Assembly: GCF_009861505.1 (NCBI RefSeq)
Contig: NZ_WTFT01000041.1
Coordinates: 1-33,728 of the forward strand
DNA length: 33,728 bases
From: Pseudomonas izuensis
GTDB taxonomy: Bacteria > Pseudomonadota > Gammaproteobacteria > Pseudomonadales > Pseudomonadaceae
Direction: 5' to 3'
Part shown: positions 19,568 to 27,890 of the stretch, piece by piece
How the letters are laid out: every line of letters starts with the position of its first letter
Position numbering within the stretch: the first letter of the stretch is position 1
Notes under the pieces: generated by a model
Databases searched by the model: none
Told to the model about the DNA's origin: nothing
What the model saw: only the letters and a program-made list of their open reading frames with translations
Made by a program: the position numbers and the translations under genes

Positions 19568-20887
19568 TCAACCTGGCTTTCGCGGGGATGCGCCACTGTC
19601 TGCCGATTGCAGAAAGCCACGAGCCAACTGCTGATATAACTCAGGCCCCATTCTGGCGCTGACCGCTTTGGCGATCAGCGCCACGGCCATGAGGCTGATG
19701 ACCATGCCATGACTGTCGATCATCTCCATCACGATGATCGCGGACGTGATCGGCGACTGGGTTACCGCAGACAAAAAACCGACCATGCACAAAGCAATCA
19801 TCGGCTGTGCAGCCAGTCCGAAGATCTCCGCGACGTTGGCTCCGATGGCCGCCCCTACCGCCAGGGAAGGGGCAAAAATACCACCGGGGATACCGGAAAA
19901 GTAAGTCACCACGGTCGCGAGAAAACGCGTGATCGGCGCGTGCCATGGCAGGCCGACATCGGACACGATGATCTGGGATGTGATCCCGTAACCACTGCCA
20001 AACGACATCCCACCACTGAGCCAACCGAATATCGCCACAATGACTCCACATATGCCGGCGAACCAAACGGGATGCACACGACGCCATTCCCAGACGACAA
20101 ATCGCTGATGCCGCTGCGGCCACAGCAGCATCCGGCTGAACAATCCACCCAGAAAACCACATCCAATACCGATCGCCAGAACCGGGACAACGATGTCGAG
20201 ATGGATATCTTGAACGTCGAAATGGCCGAAATAGTTGTAGTTGCCCTGCAAGGCAATCGCGACCATCCCCGACAAGATAATCGTGCTGAGCAAGACCCCG
20301 CTGGTTCGGGTTTCCAGCTTGCGCCCCAGTTCCTCTACCGCAAAGGCCACACCGGCTAGCGGCGTATTGAAGGCTGCCGCAATGCCTGCCGCCCCTCCGG
20401 CCAGAATGAGGTCTTCGCTGCGGATGATTCGCGCATTGGGCAGGTAACGGTGGAAAAAATGCATGATCGAAGCGGCGACCTGCACCGATGGCCCTTCACG
20501 TCCAGCGGAAAATCCACCGGTCAGCGCCAACGTACCAAGGCCTATCTTGGCAAAGGCAATGCGCAGCGACACCAGTTTGTCGACACACTTGCATTGATGC
20601 GCCAAGCGCGTAGCGGCGATCACCTGAGGAATGCCGCTGCCTTGGGAGCCAACAAAAAAACGGGTGGTCAACCACACCACCAACATGCCGACCAAAGGTG
20701 TGTAAATAAACGGCAACCAGGGTCGATCGGCGGTCTGTTGCGCAAATTGCGTCAGCGCCAGATCAGCCAGCCGGGCAAACATCACGACAAGCAGCCCCGC
20801 CAAGGTGGCGGCAGCCCAGAGTGTCACCCGTGTGCGCCAGCGGATGGAGGCGAAGCGGCGACGCAGTAGCACTATCGGTTTGATCAC
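19568..20887 (-). CDS. ClC-family chloride channel or Cl-/H+ exchanger
   Basis: This is a ClC-type anion transporter of 439 residues with about a dozen or more membrane segments. The three anion-site signatures are present: GSGIP at 83-87, GREGP at 129-133 with the gating glutamate E131, and GIPGGIFAP at 333-341. Y in PELYQQL matches the central tyrosine, and E186/E187 could be the internal proton glutamate, so a Cl-/H+ exchanger is more likely than a channel. No CBS domains follow. The frame starts at a GTG with only GGGAA at 9 bases upstream, so the start is not firm. It is convergent with the DUF2254 gene. Likely tasks are charge compensation during acid stress or Cl- homeostasis alongside NhaA and TrkH. 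Confidence 0.92.
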   Translation of the reverse strand: MIKPIVLLRRRFASIRWRTRVTLWAAATLAGLLVVMFARLADLALTQFAQQTADRPWLPFIYTPLVGMLVVWLTTRFFVGSQGSGIPQVIAATRLAHQCKCVDKLVSLRIAFAKIGLGTLALTGGFSAGREGPSVQVAASIMHFFHRYLPNARIIRSEDLILAGGAAGIAAAFNTPLAGVAFAVEELGRKLETRTSGVLLSTIILSGMVAIALQGNYNYFGHFDVQDIHLDIVVPVLAIGIGCGFLGGLFSRMLLWPQRHQRFVVWEWRRVHPVWFAGICGVIVAIFGWLSGGMSFGSGYGITSQIIVSDVGLPWHAPITRFLATVVTYFSGIPGGIFAPSLAVGAAIGANVAEIFGLAAQPMIALCMVGFLSAVTQSPITSAIIVMEMIDSHGMVISLMAVALIAKAVSARMGPELYQQLARGFLQSADSGASPRKPG

Positions 20888-21124
20888 TCGAGCGAATTCC
20901 CATTGAGTTTCAGCACTGTGGTGCAGGCAAGACTAACTGGATATGCGGGGACGTCCAATCGCTCTGGCTCAAGTATTGCCACGCCTCGCATCACTGCAAA
21001 CCTGTCTGCGGTCACGTTAGGTCCGCGCTGCACCCACCGAAATTCGCTCAAATCCCCTGTCAGCGTCTGAATCAACTACAGTGGATTCACTCTGCATAAG
21101 CCAAGAACAAGACGGAGATTTCCC

Positions 21125-22075
21125 ATGCGAGTAAAAAGCCGCTTTATCCTGTTGGCCGCCGCTACGTTGGCGGTCGCCACCGCAGCTCAGGCCGCCCCGG
21201 TGTTCATTAACATCCTGACTGGTGGAACGAGCGGGGTTTATTACCCAATTGGTGTTGGCCTGTCGCAGATCTACAACGATGGCATCCCAGGCGTGAAAAC
21301 TTCGGTTCAGGCCACAAAAGCCTCGGTGGAAAATTTGAACCTGTTGCAAGCCGGTCGTGGAGAGTTGGCCCTCGCACTGGGGGACTCCGTAGCGGATGCG
21401 AAGAACGGCGTGGAAGACGCCGGTTTCAGCGCGCCGTTAACCAAATTGCGCGCCATCGCAGGGGCCTACCCCAACTACATTCAAATCGTGGCCAGCAAAG
21501 AGTCGGGAATCAAAACCCTGGCGGACCTCAAAGGTAAGACCATCTCCGTCGGCGCCCCAAAGTCAGGCACTGAGCTGAACGCGCGGGCGATCTTCAAAGC
21601 AGCAGGCCTGACTTATGAAGACATGGGTAAAGTGCAATACCTGCCCTTTGCCGAGTCAGTGGAATTGATCAAGAACCGGCAGCTGGATGCCACCCTGCAA
21701 TCTTCCGGGTTGGGCATGGCGGCTATTCGCGATTTGTCCTCCGTCATGCCGTTGAACTACGTTGCCATCCCCACGGATGTAGTCGCAAAAATCGGCAATC
21801 CCGCCTATCAGGGCGCAATGATTCCGGCCAATACCTATGATGGGCAACCTGAAGCGGTGCCGACGGTGGCGATCACCAATATTCTGGTAACGCGTGCCGA
21901 CGTGTCCGATGAAGTGGCTTATGAAATGACCAAGCTGCTGTTCGAGAACCTGACCCGCCTAGGCAATTCTCATTCGGCGGCCAAAGACATCAAGCTGGAA
22001 AATGCAGCCAAAAACCTGCCGATAGCACTGCACCCGGGCGCGGAACGTTTCTACAAGGAAAAGGGCGCGTTGTAA
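21125..22075 (+). CDS. TAXI-family TRAP transporter substrate-binding protein
   Basis: This periplasmic binding protein should capture a substrate for the TRAP permease encoded next. A signal peptide is clear (RFILLAAATLAVATAAQA, cleaved before APVF). Family blocks are INILTGGTSGVYYPIGVGLSQI, ATKASVENLNLLQ, LADLKGKTISVGAPKSGTE and NARAIFKAAGLTYEDM. TAXI proteins are often linked to glutamate/glutamine or other carboxylates, but ligand specificity cannot be read here. The ATG at 21125 has GGAG 7 bases upstream. The promoter should lie in 20888-21124, which holds no gene. It is the first gene of a three-gene operon and is 75 bases from the permease. Confidence 0.93.
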   Translation: MRVKSRFILLAAATLAVATAAQAAPVFINILTGGTSGVYYPIGVGLSQIYNDGIPGVKTSVQATKASVENLNLLQAGRGELALALGDSVADAKNGVEDAGFSAPLTKLRAIAGAYPNYIQIVASKESGIKTLADLKGKTISVGAPKSGTELNARAIFKAAGLTYEDMGKVQYLPFAESVELIKNRQLDATLQSSGLGMAAIRDLSSVMPLNYVAIPTDVVAKIGNPAYQGAMIPANTYDGQPEAVPTVAITNILVTRADVSDEVAYEMTKLLFENLTRLGNSHSAAKDIKLENAAKNLPIALHPGAERFYKEKGAL

Positions 22076-22150
22076 TGACACAAGGCGCGACGGCCTGGGC
22101 CGCAGCGCCTTAGTTCGCTCTTTTCAATGTGGTCATGAGGTAGGCAACTA

Positions 22151-24178
22151 ATGAGTGAAGAGCATCAGGGCATCTCTGCGAATCCGCGAGACTGGCCAAA
22201 AAACCTGTTTTACGTGGCGTTGCTGTTCTCGATTTTTCAGATCGTCACCGCAGCGTTTGCACCCATCTCAAGTCAGGTTTTACGCGCCGTACACGTCGGT
22301 TTTTTGCTTTGGGTAGTCTTTCTGAGCTACCCGGCTTTCGGCAAGGATCGTCCTTGGCAACCGCTGGCTTGGGTATTCAGTTTGGCTGGGATTGCCACGG
22401 CTTTGTATCAGTGGGTGTTCGAGGCCGACCTGATTCAGCGCTCCGGCGATCTGACGGCCGCAGACACCGTGATTGGTCTCGTGCTGATCGCATTGGTGTT
22501 CGAAGCCGCCCGACGGGTTATGGGAATTGCGCTGCCCATCATCTGTGGCCTCTTTCTGGCCTATGGCTTGTTTGGCGAGTATCTGCCCGGTGATCTGGCT
22601 CACCGGGGATATGGGTTTGACCAGATCATCAACCAACTCTCATTCGGCACTGAAGGGCTGTACGGAACGCCAACCTACGTGTCTGCCACCTACATTTTCC
22701 TATTCATCCTGTTCGGTGCATTTCTAGAACAGGCTGGCATGATCAAGCTGTTCACCGATTTCGCCATGGGACTGTTCGGTCACAAGCTGGGCGGGCCGGC
22801 CAAGGTCGCAGTCGCCTCTTCAGCACTGATGGGGACCATTACCGGCTCGGGGATTGCCAACGTCGTGACGACAGGACAATTCACCATCCCGCTGATGAAG
22901 CGCTTTGGTTACCGGGCGGCGTTTGCCGGCGGGGTCGAAGCGACCTCCAGCATGGGCAGCCAGTTGATGCCGCCCGTGATGGGGGCCGTCGCCTTTATCA
23001 TGGCTGAAACCATCAACGTGCCGTTCGTGGAGATTGCCAAGGCGGCGCTGATTCCCGCGATTCTTTACTTCGGATCGGTATTCTGGATGGTACATCTGGA
23101 AGCCAAACGCTCGAATCTCAAAGGCCTCCCAAAGGACCAATGCCCCAGTGCCCTAGGCGCGGTGAAGGAGAACTGGTACCTGCTAATTCCCTTGTTGGTC
23201 CTGGTCTACCTGCTGTTTTCCGGTCGCACCCCCCTGTTCTCCGGCATGGTCGGGCTGGCACTGACGGCCATCGTCATTCTCGGCTCTGCGATCATTCTCA
23301 GAGTGCACAGTTTTGGCTTGCGCTGTGCGTTCTGGATCGCCCTCGGGGTTCTGTGCACCGGATTCTTCCAACTCGGAATCGGTGTGATCTTTTTAGTCAT
23401 CGCAGTGCTGGTATTGGTGTGCGGGTTCATCAACGGCGGCCGGGAAACGCTGACGATCTGCCTGCATGCGCTGGTCGAAGGTGCGCGACATGCCGTACCA
23501 GTGGGGATTGCCTGTGCGCTGGTGGGCATCATCATTGGCGTGGTGTCTCTGACAGGCGTCGCCTCAACTTTTGCGGGTTATATTTTGGCCATTGGCCGGG
23601 ACAACCTGCTGCTGTCACTGGTGCTCACAATGATCACCTGCCTGGTGCTAGGCATGGGCATTCCGACCATCCCCAACTACATCATCACCAGTTCAATCGC
23701 AGCCCCTGCACTGTTGGAGCTGGGTGTTCCCCTGATCGTGTCACACATGTTCGTGTTCTATTTCGGCATCCTCGCTGACCTTACGCCACCGGTGGCTCTC
23801 GCCTGCTTCGCGGCAGCACCGATTGCGAAGGAGACCGGATTCAAAATCAGCCTATGGGCAGTTCGCATTGCACTCGCTGGATTCATCATTCCATTCATGG
23901 CCGTCTACAACCCGGCGCTAATGTTGCAAGGTGACAATTTATGGATGACTGCCTACATGCTGATCAAGACGACGTTGGCGGTCGGTCTGTGGGGAATGGC
24001 GTCAACCGGTTACTTGCAACAGAAGATGGCGCTATGGGAACGCTTCTTGAGTGTTGGCGCAGGTGCGCTATTGATCGTGGCTTTGCCGCTGACCGATGAA
24101 GTCGGTTTCGCACTTGGGCTGCTGGTAATTCTTCAACATTTGTGGCGGTCCAAGCAGGTGGGGACGGCTAACGCATGA
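22151..24178 (+). CDS. TRAP transporter fused permease (4TM-12TM)
   Basis: This 675-residue inner-membrane protein joins the small (DctQ-like) and large (DctM-like) TRAP subunits, the normal form in TAXI systems. It drives uptake of the bound substrate with an ion gradient. The N-terminal ~180 residues hold several membrane segments, then the large subunit has LFGHKLGGPAKVAVASSALMG, the SGSGIANVVTTGQFTIPLM-like block, EATSSMGSQLMPPVMGAVAF and MGMGIPTIPNYIITSS, the conserved transport core. The ATG at 22151 has GAGGTAGG upstream. It overlaps the DUF1850 gene by ATGA, showing translational coupling. No damage was seen. Confidence 0.93.
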   Translation: MSEEHQGISANPRDWPKNLFYVALLFSIFQIVTAAFAPISSQVLRAVHVGFLLWVVFLSYPAFGKDRPWQPLAWVFSLAGIATALYQWVFEADLIQRSGDLTAADTVIGLVLIALVFEAARRVMGIALPIICGLFLAYGLFGEYLPGDLAHRGYGFDQIINQLSFGTEGLYGTPTYVSATYIFLFILFGAFLEQAGMIKLFTDFAMGLFGHKLGGPAKVAVASSALMGTITGSGIANVVTTGQFTIPLMKRFGYRAAFAGGVEATSSMGSQLMPPVMGAVAFIMAETINVPFVEIAKAALIPAILYFGSVFWMVHLEAKRSNLKGLPKDQCPSALGAVKENWYLLIPLLVLVYLLFSGRTPLFSGMVGLALTAIVILGSAIILRVHSFGLRCAFWIALGVLCTGFFQLGIGVIFLVIAVLVLVCGFINGGRETLTICLHALVEGARHAVPVGIACALVGIIIGVVSLTGVASTFAGYILAIGRDNLLLSLVLTMITCLVLGMGIPTIPNYIITSSIAAPALLELGVPLIVSHMFVFYFGILADLTPPVALACFAAAPIAKETGFKISLWAVRIALAGFIIPFMAVYNPALMLQGDNLWMTAYMLIKTTLAVGLWGMASTGYLQQKMALWERFLSVGAGALLIVALPLTDEVGFALGLLVILQHLWRSKQVGTANA

Positions 24179-24561
24179 TTGGATTGTGTATGGGCCTGGC
24201 GGGTGTCGCTTGGGCCCAGTTATCCATTTCGCAATTCACACTGGCGTGGAACCACACCATCGAGAAAATCCGTTGGGAGGAGGATTACCGCGTCACCAAG
24301 CAAGGCCTGGTGTTGGTGGAAGCCAGAATCCGGGGCAACGGCGCGGGAATGGAAGTTCCTGAGGACGCTCGACTGGAGAACGGCAGTTGGCACTACCGAC
24401 GACAGTTGCCACCGCTTCAACCTTTGCGTCTGGGACGAACGCCTGAGGCTGGGGACTACCAATTGTGTATTGATGGGGCGTGTTACTTCATGAGTCAATG
24501 GATTGGGGCACCGACTAATAGCCAACCGTTCATACAGATTTGGAGTTGTGAGACAGGCTAA
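24175..24561 (+). CDS. DUF1850 domain protein of the TAXI-TRAP operon
   Basis: This 128-residue protein overlaps the permease stop by ATGA, so it is translated with it. It has a short hydrophobic N-terminus (LCMGLAGVAWAQLSI) that looks like a signal or anchor. It then has the DUF1850 pattern: FTLAWNHTIEKIRWEEDYRV, LVLVEARIRGNGAGMEVPE, and a C-terminal pair of cysteines in LCIDGACYF. DUF1850 proteins accompany TAXI-TRAP transporters in many bacteria, but their job is unknown; a periplasmic accessory to substrate capture is plausible. Context makes the family call firm. Confidence 0.85.
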   Translation: MIGLCMGLAGVAWAQLSISQFTLAWNHTIEKIRWEEDYRVTKQGLVLVEARIRGNGAGMEVPEDARLENGSWHYRRQLPPLQPLRLGRTPEAGDYQLCIDGACYFMSQWIGAPTNSQPFIQIWSCETG

Positions 24562-24648
24562 TGTTTGTGCATCCGAATGCGGCATTGGAACGGCTGGTCA
24601 TCAATTCGACAACCTGAAAAATCCCCTATGGATACTTTTGAGCGCATT

Positions 24649-24891
24649 TTACCTACGGCTAAAACGCAAGGGATCATTATCAGGAAGGTGATCGCGTCCC
24701 ATCAGATTCAAACTTTCGCAGACGGCCTCTGCTTCTTCGCGCACGAGGTACTTCTCGCCGACGAAAACGCCTGTAATCGTATTGATGATTCTGTAATAAA
24801 AATCTGCGCTGGCATTGTTCGCCGAATCTCGATCAACCTGCCCATCGACCTTAAATAGAGGTCGTTTTTGCACGACAAATATTTCGTCCAT
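24649..24891 (-). CDS. Hypothetical protein (80 aa)
   Basis: I do not recognise a family. The protein has a balanced composition with alternating strands and a helix: MDEIFVVQKRPLFKVDGQ, FYYRIINTITGVFVGEKYLV, then REEAEAVCESLNLM. The middle resembles short proteins in which a strand pair carries a Y/F-rich motif followed by a residue-counting helix, but no function follows. The ATG at 24891 was chosen because residues before it look non-coding and a G-rich stretch (GGGGGCGG) precedes it; the open frame extends to 24939. The gene is convergent with the TRAP operon, whose last stop is 87 bases away. Confidence 0.55.
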   Translation of the reverse strand: MDEIFVVQKRPLFKVDGQVDRDSANNASADFYYRIINTITGVFVGEKYLVREEAEAVCESLNLMGRDHLPDNDPLRFSRR

Positions 24892-25143
24892 ACCGCCCCC
24901 AGGCTTGGTTCCCCGATCGTGAAAGCCACTGCTTCCCATCCGCGCAGACGGTTTGAAGTCTGTCGTGTAGAAGGTACCTCAGGGGGGGAATCACGTCGAC
25001 TAGGCGGGGGGCGTTGCTAATTCTCGGTGGGATCAAGTGAAAGAGACGTTTATCGCACGAGACGCCACAGGGTGACCAATAACCCCGAGAACTCCGCGCG
25101 TGCGGTGAACGCCCATGATCTGATCTGTGCAAAGGGCAGGCAA

Positions 25144-25347
25144 TCAGGGATTTGCCCGGAAGTCTCCATACCCTCTCGGCAGCTCCATCCAGGTGTCAAG
25201 AGTTGCAAGCTGCCTGGCGACAGCAGCGTCCCACTCAGGCCCCCGAGCCATGTTTCTACTCATCATGTCGAGGATGACGGCTGTCGCCTGTTCGTACCCA
25301 TGGTGTATTTCCAACGCTTTTGCCAAAAACTCTTCTTGCCGAGTCAT
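25144..25347 (-). CDS. Hypothetical protein (67 aa)
   Basis: A small, mostly helical soluble protein: MTRQEEFLAKALEIHHGYEQ, AVILDMMSRNMARGPEWDAA, VARQLATLDTWMELPRG. No motif is known to me. The ATG at 25347 has GGAG 6 bases upstream; an ATG at 25386 would add 13 residues (MQINARFPPLEPP) that also look coding, so the start is uncertain. It lies on the same strand as the very short membrane-protein frame at 25474-25548, 126 bases downstream of it, and is divergent from the two-component system. Confidence 0.6.
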   Translation of the reverse strand: MTRQEEFLAKALEIHHGYEQATAVILDMMSRNMARGPEWDAAVARQLATLDTWMELPRGYGDFRANP

Positions 25348-25473
25348 AGGGGGCTCCAAAGGCGGAAACCGAGCATTGATTTGCATCCATGCAAAATTGA
25401 CATCGGAATGAATTCGTTGGTTGCAGGGAGCTCGTCGATAGCCCCAGCTCCACATCAGTCACACCCGATTGTT

Positions 25474-25548
25474 TCACGCAGTGACCCGACTAGCGTAGGT
25501 GCACACCAAACCAAAGGCCAACAAAAAGAACGCCAAATAAGGGGTCAT
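25474..25548 (-). CDS. Possible 24-residue membrane peptide
   Basis: The minus strand has ATG at 25548 with a strong ribosome site GAGGTGG 5 bases before it. It encodes MTPYLAFFLLAFGLVCTYAS followed by RVTA and a TGA. The peptide is one membrane-spanning segment with a polar end. Small single-span proteins of this size are typical of membrane regulators and are missed by length filters. It lies between the two-component system and a small hypothetical gene. The ribosome site is the main evidence. Confidence 0.5.
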   Translation of the reverse strand: MTPYLAFFLLAFGLVCTYASRVTA

Positions 25549-25614
25549 GCTTCCCACCTCTCGGTACGGGGTGTATCTGGTTCTGAATATATCCGTACTT
25601 TTGCAGGCACCATG

Positions 25615-25640
25615 GTTAAGGTGAGTTAAGAAAATTTAAT
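25615..25640 (+). promoter_or_regulatory. Three phased half-sites upstream of the response regulator
   Basis: GTTAAG at 25615, GTTAAG at 25625 and TTTAAT at 25635 are exactly 10 bp apart. On the other strand this is CTTAAC-N4-CTTAAC plus a third weaker copy. Direct repeats on one helical face are the usual target of OmpR/PhoB-type regulators. The gene for such a regulator starts 93 bases downstream, and a like repeat lies before the carboxypeptidase gene. Autoregulation is inference. Confidence 0.6.
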
Positions 25641-25732
25641 CTTCGGCCGCAACGCTGGTCACTAAGGTAGACCTGCCTAGGCTTTCGGCATCGAGTCGCA
25701 AGCATTAAAAGCAGGCTGAAGCGGAGGATGAT

Positions 25733-26413
25733 ATGAGTTGCGCATTGGTCATAGAGGACGACAAGGTGACGGCGGAAGTCATCATCACTGAACTCCAACG
25801 CCACGGTTTCAGTTCAAAATGGGCTGCAACTGGACGCGATGGGCTGGCACTGGCGATTGCGGGAGGTTATGACGCCATTACCCTGGATCGAATGCTTCCC
25901 GATTTTGATGGCCTGACGATTATCAGTACGTTACGTAGCCTTGGAATTCAAACGCCGGTCCTGATGATCAGTGCACTTTCAGACGTCGATGAACGGGTTC
26001 AGGGGCTACGGGCTGGTGGCGATGACTATCTGACCAAACCCTTTTCTGCTATCGAGATGGTCGCACGTCTTGACGCGTTGCTTCGCCGCACCAGTGCAGA
26101 CACAAGCCATCCGCAACTCCGTTGCGGAAACCTGCAATTGGATCTGGTTGAGCACAAACTGACTCGAAATGACGAACACATCCTGCTGCTACCGACCGAA
26201 TTCAAGCTGCTCAATTACCTGATGCGCAATGCCGGTCAGTTGGTCACCCGGACCATGCTGTTTGAAGAGGTCTGGGGTTATCACTTCGACCCAGGGACGA
26301 ACATCATTGATGTTCACATTGGTCGGCTGCGCAAAAAGCTTGAAGGAGATGAAGGTACTCCCGTCATTCATACAATACGCGGTGCCGGCTATGTCCTTAC
26401 TACCAAAGACTGA
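25733..26413 (+). CDS. OmpR/PhoB-family response regulator
   Basis: This 226-residue protein is a two-component transcription factor. The receiver (1-120) has the acidic pair E8/D9/D10 (VIEDD), phospho-acceptor D52 (ITLDRMLPD), S80 and K102 (LTKPF). The winged-helix DNA-binding domain (~128-226) has LLPTEFKLLNYLMRNAGQLV, the recognition region IIDVHIGRLRKKL and the wing VIHTIRGAGYVL. The ATG at 25733 has GGAGG 5 bases upstream. Its 3' end overlaps the kinase start by 23 bases, so the two are translationally coupled. It resembles the CopR/QseB/PmrA branch by layout, but the signal is not deducible. Confidence 0.93.
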   Translation: MSCALVIEDDKVTAEVIITELQRHGFSSKWAATGRDGLALAIAGGYDAITLDRMLPDFDGLTIISTLRSLGIQTPVLMISALSDVDERVQGLRAGGDDYLTKPFSAIEMVARLDALLRRTSADTSHPQLRCGNLQLDLVEHKLTRNDEHILLLPTEFKLLNYLMRNAGQLVTRTMLFEEVWGYHFDPGTNIIDVHIGRLRKKLEGDEGTPVIHTIRGAGYVLTTKD

Positions 26414-27776
26414 GGAATGGCGCTCATCCGGTAGTCGATTGATCGGGTTCTACGCCATATTTTTTGTGGTTTGGGGCGCTCTCTTCACCGGGGTGTTGTA
26501 CTGGCAAATCTCGCACTACCTGGGAACCGTTGCAGAGCGGACATTATTGCAGCGTGCCCACTACTATCAAAAAATCGATGACAAAAAACTGGTGAAAGAA
26601 CTGGCTGCCAGTGAAGCCTATTCAACGCCCGGGATCGATGCTTACGGATTGTTCACATCTGACGGACAACACGTTGCCGGAGACCTGCTCAAACTGCGCT
26701 CCAGTTTGCCCGATGATGGCAAGGTTCATTATCTCGAGCGCGGACTGAGCATTGCCTTACCTGACAAAGAAACCAGAAGCAGTTATGCCCTGTTAACACG
26801 CCGCCCTGACGGGCATATTCTTATTCTGGCGCGTGACGGTGGCTCGATCTTGGCCGTTGGCGGGATTATCGAGCAGGCATTGATGTGGGGATTTTCGTTA
26901 ACACTCATCCCCGGATTGATTGGCTGGTATTTGCTGAGACGTCTGCCGTTACGCCGCGTCAAACGCCTGCAGCTTTGCACCGAGAGTATCGTTTCGGGCA
27001 ACTTGTCGGAGCGCTTACCCTTATCCTCCCGCCGCGATGAATTGGATATGCTAGCAAACGCCGTGAATACGATGCTCGATCACATCGAGCAACTGATGCA
27101 TGAGGTAAAGAGCGTTTGCGATGGCGTTGCCCACGATCTGCGTACGCCACTCACACGGCTGCGTGCAAGGCTTTATCAGCTCCAACAACTGCCTATGGAC
27201 AGCGATCACGAGCAAATATTGAATCAAGCCCTTGAGGAAAGCGAATCGATCATGGTGCGTTTTCAAGGCTTGCTTCGGGTTGCTGAACTCGACGACACTC
27301 GTCGCCGCTCGGCATTTGCACCGTTCCAAATCATGGCGCTGTTGCAGCAAGCGCATGAGTTTTATGAGCCTTTAGCTCTGGATCGTTCTCAGACGCTCAC
27401 CCTGGAAATTACCAATGACCTACCCCAGCTGTATGGCGACTCTTCGTTGATGTTTGAAGCCTTGGTCAATTTGCTCGATAACGCCATCAAATTTACACCA
27501 GAGGGAGGCCACATCAAATTGCGGGGTAGCATCAAGGATTCAGCGGTCGCCATTGAAGTCGCTGACGATGGGACTGGCATACCCGAGACAGACCGCACCC
27601 ACGTCATTCGCAGGCTCTATCGCGGTGACGCCAGCAGAATGCAACCCGGCCATGGCCTCGGGTTATCCCTGGTCGCGGCCATCGTAAAATTACATGGCTA
27701 CACGCTGGATATTCAGCCTGCCGCCATGCCTAGCGGTACCCGAGTCTTGATTATCTGCCCGACAATTTCCAGTTGA
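26391..27776 (+). CDS. Sensor histidine kinase partner of the response regulator
   Basis: This 461-residue inner-membrane kinase should phosphorylate the regulator encoded just before it. Membrane segments lie at ~17-40 and ~153-182, with a ~110-residue periplasmic sensor between them, then HAMP (~183-236), the phospho-acceptor H248 in VAHDLRTPLTRLR, and the ATPase domain with N360-N364 (NLLDN), D392-D-G-T-G and G420-HGLGLSL. The ATG at 26391 overlaps the regulator gene; longer open frame upstream is out-of-frame overlap, not protein. The periplasmic part has no cysteine pair or His-rich metal site, so a metal signal is not evident. A perfect 7-bp hairpin follows the stop. Confidence 0.93.
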   Translation: MSLLPKTEEWRSSGSRLIGFYAIFFVVWGALFTGVLYWQISHYLGTVAERTLLQRAHYYQKIDDKKLVKELAASEAYSTPGIDAYGLFTSDGQHVAGDLLKLRSSLPDDGKVHYLERGLSIALPDKETRSSYALLTRRPDGHILILARDGGSILAVGGIIEQALMWGFSLTLIPGLIGWYLLRRLPLRRVKRLQLCTESIVSGNLSERLPLSSRRDELDMLANAVNTMLDHIEQLMHEVKSVCDGVAHDLRTPLTRLRARLYQLQQLPMDSDHEQILNQALEESESIMVRFQGLLRVAELDDTRRRSAFAPFQIMALLQQAHEFYEPLALDRSQTLTLEITNDLPQLYGDSSLMFEALVNLLDNAIKFTPEGGHIKLRGSIKDSAVAIEVADDGTGIPETDRTHVIRRLYRGDASRMQPGHGLGLSLVAAIVKLHGYTLDIQPAAMPSGTRVLIICPTISS

Positions 27777-27798
27777 TGCAGATTTATCGACATCTGCA
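27777..27798 (+). promoter_or_regulatory. Hairpin after the kinase gene
   Basis: TGCAGAT and ATCTGCA form a perfect 7-bp stem with an 8-base loop directly after the kinase stop. The tail CATTAAATTT is AT-rich but not a T run, so it could be a weak terminator or attenuator between the kinase and the carboxypeptidase. Confidence 0.4.
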
Positions 27799-27808
27799 CA
27801 TTAAATTT

Positions 27809-27826
27809 AACTTAATCCAACTTAAT
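27809..27826 (+). promoter_or_regulatory. CTTAAT-N4-CTTAAT direct repeat before the carboxypeptidase gene
   Basis: AACTTAAT occurs at 27809-27816 and again at 27819-27826, period 10 bp. It resembles the PmrA-type box, CTTAAT repeats with a 5-base spacer, but here with 4, and the phased half-sites upstream of the neighbouring regulator. It sits about 65-80 bases before the likely start of the carboxypeptidase gene. Confidence 0.6.
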
Positions 27827-27890
27827 TTGAGGCCCCCAGCCCTGAGGGCTAGCTTTGCAGCACATTCTGCTGATCCAAGGCCACTTCCTT

